Positions 13,901-21,982 of a stretch of DNA of 25,008 bases are shown here, piece by piece. This DNA is from AG25 sp035517615 (GTDB lineage Bacteria; Gemmatimonadota; Gemmatimonadetes; Gemmatimonadales; GWC2-71-9): positions 1-25,008 of the forward strand of contig DATIYM010000051.1 in NCBI GenBank assembly GCA_035517615.1. Direction: 5' to 3'. The notes beneath the pieces are model-generated. The model ran no database searches. It was not told the origin of the DNA and was given only the letters and a program-made list of their open reading frames with translations. Both the position numbers and the translations under genes were made by a program. How positions within the stretch are numbered: position 1 is the stretch's first letter; each line of letters starts with the position of its first letter.

Positions 13901-16345
13901 TTAGAGACCGACCGTGAAGGTCAGGTAACCCGAGCGTCCGATGCTCGGGATGATCCCGGGGCCGGGGTACTCGGTGGTTCGGATGGTGAAGTAGTGCTCG
14001 TCGGTCAGGTTATTGATGCCCGCCGTGAGCGTGGTGCGGTGCGGCAGCTCATAATGGGCCGAGAGGTCGAGCACGTGGTATTCCGGAATCACGCCCACCA
14101 GGGCGTCGGGACTGGAAACCGTGTTGTTCGCGTCGGTGAACTGCCGGGTCACGATGCTCCATTGGAGCGATGCCTCCCAGGGTCCATGCCCGACCGACCC
14201 GCCCAGGCGATTCACGACCTCGGGAGCATTCTCCACGTAGTTGCCGCTGAACGGACCGTCGGTGTAGCGCGCGTGGGTATAGCCGAGCGCGTCGAACACG
14301 CGGAACGTGGTGCGCCGGGATGACCCGCCGAACAGGACGAGGGGCTGGATCTCGACGTACACCTCGGCGCCCTTGTGTACGCTCGTGGCCACGTTGGTGA
14401 ACTCGGTGTAGTCACCCGTGGTGTCGTGACCCGAGACGATCCCCACCCGGTCGCGATACAACAGATAGAACAGGCCGAGATCGAATCTGCCCCAGCGTCC
14501 CGCCGTGCCGCGCCAACCGATATCCGCGTTGTATCCCTTGGGGTCGCGCATGTTGGGATCCACGCGCGTGACGCTCGCGAACGGCGTCAGAAACGAATAC
14601 TCGATCGGGCGATAGGCCTGGGTGATGTTGGCGTAGAAATCCGAAGCAGACGAAACCGTATAGCGCATTCCAATCCCGGCGAGGGCGAACGTCCGGTCCT
14701 TGCTCTGCGGTACAAAGGTGGTGTCGGTGTGCCCATCGGCGGTCGAGTGCAGGTACTCGAACCGCACGCCCGGTGTGATCGCGAGCTTCGGGCTGAGCGT
14801 GAACATGTTCTCCGCGAACAGCGCCACGTTGTCGCTCCCGAAGTGCACGTCGGTCCCGTACGGTCCGGTTACCGTCATGTCGAAATCCGAGCCCGTGGTC
14901 CCCGGACCGTCTTCCTGGCGGTGCATGGTGCCGCCGAATACCCGGAATCCCGTGGCGAGCGTGCTGGTTTTGCCGAACAGCGGATAGGAAACGCGCAGCC
15001 GCGTTTCGTCGGTGATGTTGCTGAAGTACTCCCACTCCACTTCGCGCGGGATGTAGGTGAGCGTGACAGGGTCGATCGAATCCGCCGCTCCCGGGCCGCC
15101 ATCCTCGTTGCGCCAAACGAGGTAGCGTTGGCTGAACAGTCCCGAGAGCGTCGAAGTCAGTTGCGCGCTGGGCGAGAGCGCATAGTCGACCGTTCCCGCC
15201 ACGATATTCCACGGGCTCGCGAGCCAATTGCGGGAACGGAACGACTGATCCGGATCGGCCGCGAAGGCGGAATCGGTGAGACCGCCCGGCATATGAATGC
15301 GATTGCGCAGCAAGGTGTACTCGAACCCGAAGTGCAGCCGCGGGCTCGACTCGTAGCGCAGCCGCACCGCCGCGGACACTTCACTCAGGTCCGAGTTCGG
15401 CCGCCAGCCTTCTTCGGAGCGGTATTGCACGAAACTGAAGTAGCTGAGGCGATCCGTGCCGCCGGCGAGCGACAAGTATGAGCCGAACGTGCCGAGCGTG
15501 CCGCCGGTCTCGCGCAGCGTGAATGCGGGCGGCGTGTGCAGCTGGCCCTGGCGTAGCACGTAGTCGATCACGCCGCCGAACTGTGGGCCGAACTGCAGCG
15601 ACGAGCTGCCGCGGATCAGCTCCTCACGCACCACCGCTTCCGAGGGCGGCGCGTAGTACGTCTCCGGGTAGCCGTACAAATCGGCGACGATATTCACGCC
15701 GTCCTGCCGCGTGTTCATTTCGACCGACTGCGTCGGGTTCAATCCCCGGAACGCGATCCCATTGGACGGAAAGCCTGAACCCTCCGACTCCGAGACGTTC
15801 AGGCCGGGGACTCGGCCCAGGATCTCCCGAGTGACGTCCTGCGTCTTGTTCACGTGCAGGCTGTCGAGCCGCACGACTTCGGTCTTCTTGCCGCTGTAGA
15901 GATATGCACCGCGCACCTCGGGCAGGGCTCCCCGCGCCGGCTGCTCCGCCGGCGCGGTGACCACCACCGGTGTGAGCGACTGGGCCGGCCCAAGCGAGTC
16001 CGCGATCACGACGTCCACCGCGGTTTCGCGTCCAGCCAGCACGGCAACGGAACGGCGCTGTTCGATCGTTGCAGCGCCGCTCACGACGAGGGTGTAGACT
16101 CCGGGCGGGACATGGACCAGGAGAAACGCACCGAGTGTATCAGTGGTCGCCGCGTACGGCGTAGCGTCGAGCCGCACCGGAATGCCCACGTATGGCACGC
16201 CCGCCGAGGTATGGACTCGGCCGCGTACGCTGCCGGGCTGGCTCGGCTGCTGGGCTGCGAGCGGCACGGCCAGCAGGCTCGCGATTGCGAGCGTAAGGAT
16301 TCTGGACCCGATGAGATAGTTGCGGCGCGAACAGGCGAAGGTCAT
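13901..16345 (-). CDS. TonB-dependent receptor, FecA-like (ferric citrate type)
   Basis: An 814-residue outer-membrane receptor. A signal peptide (residues 1-31, ending VPLAAQ) is followed by a carboxypeptidase-regulatory-like beta domain (about 38-118, SVRGRVHTSAGVPYVGIPV), then the plug and a 22-strand-type barrel. The plug start GAYLYSGKKTEVVRLDSLHV, with VPGLNVSESEG and FRGLNPTQSVEMNTRQDG, strongly resembles FecA-like receptors for ferric dicitrate, where TonB-ExbBD energy drives uptake. The barrel ends LTFTVGL rather than the usual aromatic residue. ATG 16345 is set by the signal peptide; the frame is open to 17029, but that extra part is antisense to the neighbouring gene. It is divergent from a second TonB receptor with only 36 bases between the starts. 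The substrate is inferred, not proven. Confidence 0.9.
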   Translation of the reverse strand: MTFACSRRNYLIGSRILTLAIASLLAVPLAAQQPSQPGSVRGRVHTSAGVPYVGIPVRLDATPYAATTDTLGAFLLVHVPPGVYTLVVSGAATIEQRRSVAVLAGRETAVDVVIADSLGPAQSLTPVVVTAPAEQPARGALPEVRGAYLYSGKKTEVVRLDSLHVNKTQDVTREILGRVPGLNVSESEGSGFPSNGIAFRGLNPTQSVEMNTRQDGVNIVADLYGYPETYYAPPSEAVVREELIRGSSSLQFGPQFGGVIDYVLRQGQLHTPPAFTLRETGGTLGTFGSYLSLAGGTDRLSYFSFVQYRSEEGWRPNSDLSEVSAAVRLRYESSPRLHFGFEYTLLRNRIHMPGGLTDSAFAADPDQSFRSRNWLASPWNIVAGTVDYALSPSAQLTSTLSGLFSQRYLVWRNEDGGPGAADSIDPVTLTYIPREVEWEYFSNITDETRLRVSYPLFGKTSTLATGFRVFGGTMHRQEDGPGTTGSDFDMTVTGPYGTDVHFGSDNVALFAENMFTLSPKLAITPGVRFEYLHSTADGHTDTTFVPQSKDRTFALAGIGMRYTVSSASDFYANITQAYRPIEYSFLTPFASVTRVDPNMRDPKGYNADIGWRGTAGRWGRFDLGLFYLLYRDRVGIVSGHDTTGDYTEFTNVATSVHKGAEVYVEIQPLVLFGGSSRRTTFRVFDALGYTHARYTDGPFSGNYVENAPEVVNRLGGSVGHGPWEASLQWSIVTRQFTDANNTVSSPDALVGVIPEYHVLDLSAHYELPHRTTLTAGINNLTDEHYFTIRTTEYPGPGIIPSIGRSGYLTFTVGL

Positions 16346-16381
16346 TTTTGCGACTGTTTCTGTCGGGTTTATGGGTATTAG

Positions 16382-18700
16382 TTGAGTAGTTCTGTCGGGA
16401 TTGGGCGAGATTCTACCGGTTGGGCGCCATTCGGTCAAGTCTCCAGGGAGAAACACATCGTCAGGGCGATCGGCTGCTTCATTCCCTTCCTTTTCTGTGC
16501 GACGATCGTCTGCGCTCAGTCCGACTCGGGCACGGTGCGGGTCCTGGTGCGCGCCGAGCATCGGACGCTCTCGGAAGCGGACGTCCACGTGGGCACGGAG
16601 CGGCATCGCACCGGAAAGTCGGGCCAGGTCGCCTTCCGCCTCGCCGCGGGCCCCGCCACGGTCACCGTGCTGCACGTGGGGTTTCGCCCGGACACGATCA
16701 ACCTCGACGTGATTGGGGGGCTCGATACGCTCATCACCGTCGATCTCGTGGAACAACCGCAGGAGATGGAGAGCATCGTGGTCACGTCGACACGCGTGGC
16801 GCACGCGGTGGAAGACGAGCCCACGCGAGTGGAGGTGCTGGGCGGCGAGGAGATCGGCGAGAAGACAGAAACGCACCCGAGCGACCTGACGCAGCTGCTG
16901 CTGGAAATGAGCGGCGTGCGCGTACAGCCGACGGCGCCAGGGTTCGGCACGGCGAGCATCCGGATTCAGGGTCTTCCCGGCGAGTACACCAAGGTGATGA
17001 ACGACGGGCTGCCGCTCCTGGGCACGCAATTCGGCGATTTCGGATTGACGCAGGTGCCGCCGCTCGACCTGCGCCAGGCGGAGGTGATCAAGGGCCCTGC
17101 TACCGCGATGTACGGATCGTCCGCGCTCGGCGGCGTGATCAACCTGTTATCGCGCCTGCCCGACAACGAGAATGACCTCGTGGTGAACCACACCTCGCTC
17201 GCCGGCAACGACGCGGTACTGTGGCTCGCGCCCAAGTTCAACGATCACCTTGGCATGACGCTCTTGACCGGCGTGCACGACCAGCGCGAAACCGACGTGA
17301 ACAGCGACGGGTGGGCTGATGTGCCCGGCTATCGTCGCGTCGAGTTCCGACCGCGCGTGTACTGGACGCCGGGAGGCGGCGTGTCGGTGTTCGGCACGAT
17401 CGGCGGAATGTCGGAAGCCCGAACCGGCGGCACGATGCCGGGCGCGGCGCTCCCGAACGGCCAACCGTTTCCCACCGCGGCGAACACGAACCGCGTGGAC
17501 GGCGGGCTCGTGGGCACCGTGCCGATTCACAACGACGTGCTCACGTTCCGGGCCTCGCAGACGACGCAGTGGGATCGCCAGGATTTCGGGCCGACAACGT
17601 GGTATTCGACGCAGAACGGGCAGCATCAAACGCTGTTCAGCGAAGCGACGTTCACCGTGCCGTGGGGAGCGAGCACGTGGGTGCTCGGGGGTGGATACGA
17701 GCAAGACAAGTTCCACTCGCCCGACTTGATCGGTTTCGATTACACGTTCGATGTCCCCGGCGCGTTCGTGCAGACCACGGTGGACGTCAGTCGCCACGTG
17801 AGCCTGGGGCTCGCCGGCCGGTGCGACTGGCACAGCCAGTACGGGACGTTCTGCAGTCCCCGCGCGTCGCTGTTGGTGCGCGCCTCGAAGTTGTGGGCGT
17901 TCCGGCTGGCGGGCGCCACCGGGTATTTCCCGCCCACGCCATTCATGGACGAGACCGACGGCGTGCCGCTGGCGCGGCTCGTGCCGTTCAACACTCCGAC
18001 GATCGGCACGTGCTCGGTGTCATTGTGCGCCAACGACTCGGGTCCGGTGCAGACGACGAGCGCATTTGCGCTGCAGGCGGAACAGGCGAGATATGCGTCG
18101 CTCGACATCACGCGGCACACCGGCGTGCTGGACTTTACCGCCAGCCTGTTCGCCTCACACGTCGAGCATCCGGTATATCTGTCGGACCTGAACGTGTTCG
18201 ACGAACGCCCGCAGCTCCTGAATGCCCCAACGCCCACCGATATCCGCGGGCTCGAGCTGTTCGCGGTGTACGCCCACGAGCCCCTCGTGGTACTACTCGA
18301 ATACGCGTACCTGCACTCCACCAGCTTCTCGCCGTTCAGCAACGAGCCCACGGAGCTGCCGCTCACGCCCACGCATAGCGGGGGACTCGACATCGCGTGG
18401 GAGAGTGACGAAACCAACACCCGCGTCGCGATGCACCTGTTCTATACGGGAGCGCAGGCGGTGATCGACGATCCGTATCGCACCACCACGCCGCCGTACT
18501 CGACGCTCGGCCTCTTGATCTCGCAGCGGTTCGGGCGGTTCGACGTGTACTTGAGCGGAGACAACCTGACCAACCTCACGCAGACACACTACGATCCTAT
18601 CTATGCGCTGTCGCCTGGAGACGAGGTGCAGTGGACCACGCCGCAGTGGGCGCCGCTCGATGGTCGGACGCTGAATGCCGGCGTGAGGATGCGGTTCTAG
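16382..18700 (+). CDS. TonB-dependent receptor with carboxypeptidase-regulatory-like N-domain
   Basis: About 772 residues. A hydrophobic signal sequence (AIGCFIPFLFCATIVCAQS, about residues 29-47) precedes a CarboxypepD_reg-like domain (about 50-125), a plug beginning MESIVVTSTRVAHAVEDEPT at residue 129 with IKGPATAMYGSSALGGVINL, and a barrel ending RTLNAGVRMRF, with the terminal Phe expected of outer-membrane barrels. The plug resembles BtuB/cobalamin- or siderophore-type receptors, but no substrate can be assigned. The start is uncertain: the only standard in-frame start is TTG 16382, giving a long n-region. A good AGGGAG lies before an ATC at about 16451, immediately ahead of the hydrophobic segment, so a rare start or a sequence error is possible. 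Confidence 0.88.
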   Translation: MSSSVGIGRDSTGWAPFGQVSREKHIVRAIGCFIPFLFCATIVCAQSDSGTVRVLVRAEHRTLSEADVHVGTERHRTGKSGQVAFRLAAGPATVTVLHVGFRPDTINLDVIGGLDTLITVDLVEQPQEMESIVVTSTRVAHAVEDEPTRVEVLGGEEIGEKTETHPSDLTQLLLEMSGVRVQPTAPGFGTASIRIQGLPGEYTKVMNDGLPLLGTQFGDFGLTQVPPLDLRQAEVIKGPATAMYGSSALGGVINLLSRLPDNENDLVVNHTSLAGNDAVLWLAPKFNDHLGMTLLTGVHDQRETDVNSDGWADVPGYRRVEFRPRVYWTPGGGVSVFGTIGGMSEARTGGTMPGAALPNGQPFPTAANTNRVDGGLVGTVPIHNDVLTFRASQTTQWDRQDFGPTTWYSTQNGQHQTLFSEATFTVPWGASTWVLGGGYEQDKFHSPDLIGFDYTFDVPGAFVQTTVDVSRHVSLGLAGRCDWHSQYGTFCSPRASLLVRASKLWAFRLAGATGYFPPTPFMDETDGVPLARLVPFNTPTIGTCSVSLCANDSGPVQTTSAFALQAEQARYASLDITRHTGVLDFTASLFASHVEHPVYLSDLNVFDERPQLLNAPTPTDIRGLELFAVYAHEPLVVLLEYAYLHSTSFSPFSNEPTELPLTPTHSGGLDIAWESDETNTRVAMHLFYTGAQAVIDDPYRTTTPPYSTLGLLISQRFGRFDVYLSGDNLTNLTQTHYDPIYALSPGDEVQWTTPQWAPLDGRTLNAGVRMRF

Positions 18701-18814
18701 GGAGGCGCGGAGTCCTCGCCCGCCGATCTGTCTCGCTTCACGCCCTGATTACGTTCTTTGGCTGCTGTGCGCCTTGCGTGTCGGTCCTCATCACCTGTCC
18801 CTCTTTCGCTTCAG

Positions 18815-18887
18815 TCCTCACCCCCTGGCCCCGACGCTCGTCGTTAGTCCCCCCTCTCCGGAACGGAAAGGGGGTCAGGGGGTGTGG
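18815..18887. repeat. G/C-rich palindromic repeat element with nested hairpins
   Basis: CACCCCCTGGCCCC (18819-18832) pairs with the later GGGGTCAGGGGGTG (18871-18884), allowing one G-T pair. Inside, CCCCCTCTCCG pairs with CGGAAAGGGGG, with one mismatch (about 18850-18874). It sits in the 221-base gap after the second TonB receptor gene and could also act as its terminator. A related sequence lies at 18925-18962 and another at 24912-24933, so this is a dispersed repeat family rather than a simple terminator. The rest of the gap (18701-18814) holds nothing recognisable. Confidence 0.7.
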
Positions 18888-18921
18888 ACAGAAAGGGACG
18901 TGGGGCAGTGAGAACAAATCG

Positions 18922-19692
18922 TCAGTTCCCCTTCTCCCGAAGGGAGACGGGCTCAGGGGATGAGAACCGATGCGTAATCGCCACGAGCACCACCACCAGG
19001 CACGCGATGACCAGCGACGACGTTATGCGCCCGAGCGCCAATCCTCCCTGGGCAACCGGCTTGGTCAATGTGTCGCCCAGTGTCGCACCCAATGGGCGCG
19101 TGAGCACGTACGCTGCCCAGAACAGCACGCTATCGGCCGCCGCCTTGAAATAATGAAGCAGCGCCACGAGCACGATCAGGCCGGCGAACACGAGCGCGCC
19201 GCGCTCGAAGCCGAGTCCGAGATCATCGGCGGTGAAGTCGCCGAGCGCGGTGCCGAGGGTGTTCGAGACGAGGATCGTCACCCAGTAGAAGATCTCGTCC
19301 TTGCGGTTCGTTACCTGATTGAACGCGATGCGGCCCTGCGTGAAATGCCAGGCGAGCAGAATCGCCAGGACCAGACAGAACAGAATGATCGATGACTTGA
19401 TGTAGCCGAGGCCGAGGGTGCGGTCGAAGTAGTCGGACGTGGTGGTGCCGACGGTGGTGGTGGCGACGACCACGGCCCAGTAATACAGCGGATGATAGCT
19501 CCTGGCGGAAACCTGCGCCGACAGCGTTACGACGAAGAACGCGAGGAAGATCAGCGTGCTCACGGCATAGCCGAGGTTGAGCGTCATCGAGACCGCGTCG
19601 CCGCCGGTCTCGCCCAGAGTGGTGGCAAGGATCTTGATGACCCAGAAGCTGAGGGTGATCTGGGGAACCTTGTTGTGCAGGATGTCATTCAT
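18922..19692 (-). CDS. Multi-pass membrane protein, COG4705-like, with four internal repeats
   Basis: A 256-residue protein with about seven or eight membrane helices. It carries four spaced copies of a T-x-L/V-G-x-x-x-x-D-like motif: ATTLGETGGD, GTTTSDYFD, LGTALGDFTADD and LGATLGDTLTKP, three of them followed by a Leu-Gly-rich turn (NLGY, LGLGY, LGLGF). This fits the uncharacterised membrane-anchored family COG4705, whose role is unknown. ATG 19692 is chosen because homologous sequence appears to begin MNDILHNKVPQ; there is no Shine-Dalgarno before it, and the sequence just upstream is a response-regulator remnant on the other strand. The C-terminal residues (SSPEPVSLREKGN) are encoded by a copy of the palindromic repeat, so the native end may have been altered. 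Confidence 0.82.
   Translation of the reverse strand: MNDILHNKVPQITLSFWVIKILATTLGETGGDAVSMTLNLGYAVSTLIFLAFFVVTLSAQVSARSYHPLYYWAVVVATTTVGTTTSDYFDRTLGLGYIKSSIILFCLVLAILLAWHFTQGRIAFNQVTNRKDEIFYWVTILVSNTLGTALGDFTADDLGLGFERGALVFAGLIVLVALLHYFKAAADSVLFWAAYVLTRPLGATLGDTLTKPVAQGGLALGRITSSLVIACLVVVLVAITHRFSSPEPVSLREKGN
18925..18962. repeat. Second copy of the palindromic repeat, inside the 3' end of the membrane-protein gene
   Basis: TTCCCCTTCTCCCGAAGGGA and the following GACGGGCTCAGGGGATGAG make a hairpin (TCTCCC/GGGAGA) flanked by CCCCT and AGGGG. On the minus strand it reads CTCATCCCCTGAGCCCGTCT, parallel to the start of the 18815 element. It supplies the last codons and stop of the gene. Confidence 0.55.
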
Positions 19693-19915
19693 GAGCACAA
19701 TGGACGGTGTCGAATTCCTGCGGCGACGCTGCCTCGAGCCGCGCCTCGAGCACACACCGATCGTGGTGATCAGCGGTTGGGTGGGGAAGATTTCGTGGGA
19801 TGAAGTGCGCAAGCACACCGACGACATCCTGAAAAAGCCGCTCACTCCGGACAATCTCGAGATCCTCGTGAAGCGGTACTGCCTCGCTCCAGCCGGTGGG
19901 CAGCAACAGGATTAA
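19691..19915 (+). pseudogene. 5'-truncated response-regulator receiver-domain remnant
   Basis: The 74-residue stretch from ATG 19691 reads as the second half of a CheY-like receiver domain: MDGVEFLRRR (after the usual M-P-x-M-D-G turn), HTPIVVISGW (beta-4 with the conserved Ser/Thr position), DDILKKPLTPDNLEILVKRY (beta-5 Lys-Pro and helix 5). The first half, with the acidic pocket and the phospho-acceptor Asp, is absent; upstream sequence in the same frame is antisense to the membrane-protein gene and not receiver-like. It is therefore a broken gene fragment. The break falls at the start codon of the minus-strand membrane protein (19690-19692), which suggests a rearrangement joined the two here. 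Confidence 0.68.
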
Positions 19916-19941
19916 TCCCGGCCTTCGACGCGCCGCTCGGC

Positions 19942-20334
19942 TCAACCCTGCTTCGGTTCTGCTTGCTCGCCCTGCGGAATCTTCTCAGGCGGCAGGGCGT
20001 CAAACCCGTCGAGAAACCGACTGATCTGGCGTCGTTTCGCGTCGGGAATGACCTGGACGAACAGCACCACAACCACACCGGTCCAGAGCGACAAACCGAG
20101 CGACTTGAGCAAGTCAGCCACGAGTCCGAGGAGCCCGCGCGGCGCAGACGCCATGAGTACGTAGCCGCCGATATGAGCAGCGAGACCAACCACGACGCCG
20201 AGACCAAGGCTTTGGTACAGCAGGCGCTGGCCGGAAAGGTACTTTTGCCGCAGCTCCGGCAGATGCTGTTCCATCCAGGCCCGCATCGGTTCATCGGTGA
20301 GCCTAGGCGAGGAGCTTTTCGGTTGCTTACTCAT
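19942..20334 (-). CDS. Hypothetical protein with two membrane helices
   Basis: A 130-residue protein I do not recognise. The N-terminal about 40 residues are polar and charged (MSKQPKSSSPRLTDEPMRAW). Two hydrophobic helices follow (about 43-65, GLGVVVGLAAHIGGYVLMAS, and about 78-98, LGLSLWTGVVVVLFVQVIPD), then a charged tail with KRRQISRFLDGFD and Pro/Glu/Gln-rich residues. The layout suggests an inner-membrane hairpin with both ends in the cytosol. It begins 10 bases after the coiled-coil gene ends, so the two small proteins are probably made together and may interact at the membrane; that is inference. Confidence 0.7.
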   Translation of the reverse strand: MSKQPKSSSPRLTDEPMRAWMEQHLPELRQKYLSGQRLLYQSLGLGVVVGLAAHIGGYVLMASAPRGLLGLVADLLKSLGLSLWTGVVVVLFVQVIPDAKRRQISRFLDGFDALPPEKIPQGEQAEPKQG

Positions 20335-20344
20335 GACGCCCCGA

Positions 20345-20752
20345 TCAGTGGATGAGCTTCGCGATCCCGAGTACGAGGCACGCAGTTGCCACGGCCTGGG
20401 CGATCCAAAATCCGAAGAGCCGCTTGGTGAGACGAGTCTCGAGCTTGGCCATGCGCGCGTGCATCTGGGACGTCAGCTGGTCGATACGCCCATCCGCGTG
20501 CAACGTAAGCTGGTCAATACGCGCGTCCAATCGAGCGAACCCTGCCTGCATTTCGGCGCGCAGTTCGGTCCGCAGCTCGGCAAGCCGCTGCTCCAGCTTG
20601 GCGTCGAACCGCGCGAAGTTCAGCTCGTTCAATTCGCGCAGGTCGGCGCGATACGTCGCATCAACCATGTTGAACCAGTCCACCAGCTCATCGGCGACAT
20701 GGTCGCCGAGCTTGTCGTACAGGGCCCGTGAAAGTTTCGCGGTGACCGGCAT
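20345..20752 (-). CDS. Coiled-coil protein with C-terminal membrane anchor (DUF1640/CCDC90-like)
   Basis: A 135-residue protein. The N-terminus (ALYDKLGDHVADELVDWFN) is amphipathic and is followed by a long heptad-rich coiled coil from about residue 33 to 110, with repeated patterns such as LDARIDQLTLHADGRIDQLT. It ends in a single hydrophobic helix (IAQAVATACLVLGIAKLIH). This architecture (head, coiled coil, tail anchor) matches the bacterial DUF1640 group related to mitochondrial MCUR1/CCDC90; the match is by layout and head motif, not by a database search. It probably forms oligomers anchored in the inner membrane. It is coupled to the two-helix protein downstream. Confidence 0.72.
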   Translation of the reverse strand: MPVTAKLSRALYDKLGDHVADELVDWFNMVDATYRADLRELNELNFARFDAKLEQRLAELRTELRAEMQAGFARLDARIDQLTLHADGRIDQLTSQMHARMAKLETRLTKRLFGFWIAQAVATACLVLGIAKLIH

Positions 20753-20815
20753 GGATTGGCTCGATGATGAAGGTCGCCGCGAGCGCGGTGAAGCTCTTGG
20801 TGGTGGAGCCGTCGC

Positions 20816-21361
20816 TCAGCGGCTGCCGTATTCCGTAAACACGTAGTCCCGCTTCTGCACGATCGTGTGGCAGGTGAAGCCGCACTTGGCGTCGTTGCCC
20901 TGGGGCGGCTTGTCTTCCAGCGATGCGGGGCGCCACGTGTTGGCGGTCGTGTCGTGCTCGAACGCGGCCCAGCCCCAGCCGCCTGAGTCGCCGAAGCGTT
21001 TGCTGTCTTTCACCATGAAGTCGACGTCATGCTGCTGGCCGGGCACGGTCGCGGCGGGGAAGGTTTCGAGCTTTTTCGGGATCCAGTGGATCTTGGCCAT
21101 CCGGGAACCGTCGGGGAACGGTTTGCCGTTGGCGGGAACGCCGGCCCTGTAGGCGTCGATCATTACGGCGTTGGCAAGGATCGCCGCGATTACGCCGTTG
21201 TCCTCGCTGATCGAGACCAGCTGCCACGCCTCATATCCCTTGAATTCGGAGAACGCGAGTCCGCCGGGCACCTTGAGGGCTGATCGGTCCTGCGCGGACA
21301 GCGCGGCGGCACCGAGGAGCATCGTCGCAATGGCGGTCGCCCAGACGCGATTCGTCGGCAT
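20816..21361 (-). CDS. Cytochrome P460 family protein (periplasmic c-type heme)
   Basis: A 181-residue secreted protein. A signal peptide (residues 1-23, ATAIATMLLGAAALSAQ) precedes a cytochrome P460 domain: FKGYEAWQLVSISEDNG, VMIDAYRAGVPANGKPFPDGS, KIHWIPKK, GGWGWAAFEHD, and a heme-attachment site CGFTCH (Cys160, Cys164, His165). The spacing is C-x3-C-H instead of C-x2-C-H. P460 proteins in nitrifiers oxidise hydroxylamine; members elsewhere have uncertain roles, perhaps in NO or hydroxylamine detoxification. ATG 21361 is chosen because AAAGGAG lies 6 bases upstream; another ATG at 21367 overlaps that site. It begins 16 bases after the Uma2 gene stops. Confidence 0.88.
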   Translation of the reverse strand: MPTNRVWATAIATMLLGAAALSAQDRSALKVPGGLAFSEFKGYEAWQLVSISEDNGVIAAILANAVMIDAYRAGVPANGKPFPDGSRMAKIHWIPKKLETFPAATVPGQQHDVDFMVKDSKRFGDSGGWGWAAFEHDTTANTWRPASLEDKPPQGNDAKCGFTCHTIVQKRDYVFTEYGSR

Positions 21362-21377
21362 ACGCATCTCCTTTGAG

Positions 21378-21947
21378 TCAGAGAATTGAGGCAAGAGGAC
21401 AGTCGAATTCGGGAAGGACCGCTTCGCCGTTCAGTTGCTGGCTCTCGGTGATGATGGACTGGGAGCCGTCCGCGCGGTACACGCGCGCGAGCCGTCGCTC
21501 GGGGTCGATCACCCACACGAGCTGTGCGCCGGCCTCGAGCCAATCGCCGACCTTGGCGAGCGTTTCGCCTGGGCGGTCATCCGGTGAGAGTACTTCCACC
21601 ACGAGATCGGGCGCGAATTCGGGGAATCCCGCGGTGGCCGGGTCCGGGAGCCGCTCCCGCCGCACGAACGCGATGTCGGGCGCGCGCACGGTGTCAGGCT
21701 TGCGAGCGAGTGTGAATCCGGTCTCGGCCGCGAGCAGGCTCCCCGCTCCGGTTCGATCGAGGTACTGGAACAGGCGACCCGCGAGCTGCATCGCGACCAG
21801 CCCGTGGCGCCAGCCGGCGGGCTCGCGCACGACCAGCCGGCCGCGAACGAGGTCCGTGCGCTTGTCGGGAATGCTCGTGTGGAGCAAATCCTCAACAGTC
21901 ATCAGCGGAGCGGTCATGTCGGGAACGTATACACGCTTTTCGGGCAT
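21378..21947 (-). CDS. Uma2 family (DUF820) putative restriction-endonuclease-fold protein
   Basis: A 189-residue protein of the Uma2 family, which has a PD-(D/E)xK nuclease core. Visible parts are MTVEDLLHTSIPDKRTDLVRGRLV, a VRAPDIAFVRRERL strand with the active-site Asp, FAPDLVVEVLSPDDRPGE with the catalytic Glu, and a Lys in TLAKVGDWLEAGAQLVWVID. In this group nuclease activity is predicted, but cellular roles are unknown. ATG 21947 is used; GTG 21956 or ATG 21917 (MTAPLMTVED) are alternatives, and none has a clear Shine-Dalgarno. It lies between UPF0182 (26-base gap) and cytochrome P460 on the same strand. Confidence 0.85.
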   Translation of the reverse strand: MPEKRVYVPDMTAPLMTVEDLLHTSIPDKRTDLVRGRLVVREPAGWRHGLVAMQLAGRLFQYLDRTGAGSLLAAETGFTLARKPDTVRAPDIAFVRRERLPDPATAGFPEFAPDLVVEVLSPDDRPGETLAKVGDWLEAGAQLVWVIDPERRLARVYRADGSQSIITESQQLNGEAVLPEFDCPLASIL

Positions 21948-21982
21948 GGCAAACACAATGTGCGAAGCCGGTCAACCAGGGA

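Noticed and set aside
14375..15481. Long + strand ORF (368 codons)
   Set aside because: Antisense to the FecA-like receptor, Arg-rich low-complexity product, no recognisable domain; a high-GC shadow.
16346..17029. Upstream extension of the FecA-like receptor frame to 17029
   Set aside because: It is antisense to the second receptor gene and precedes a clear signal peptide at 16345.
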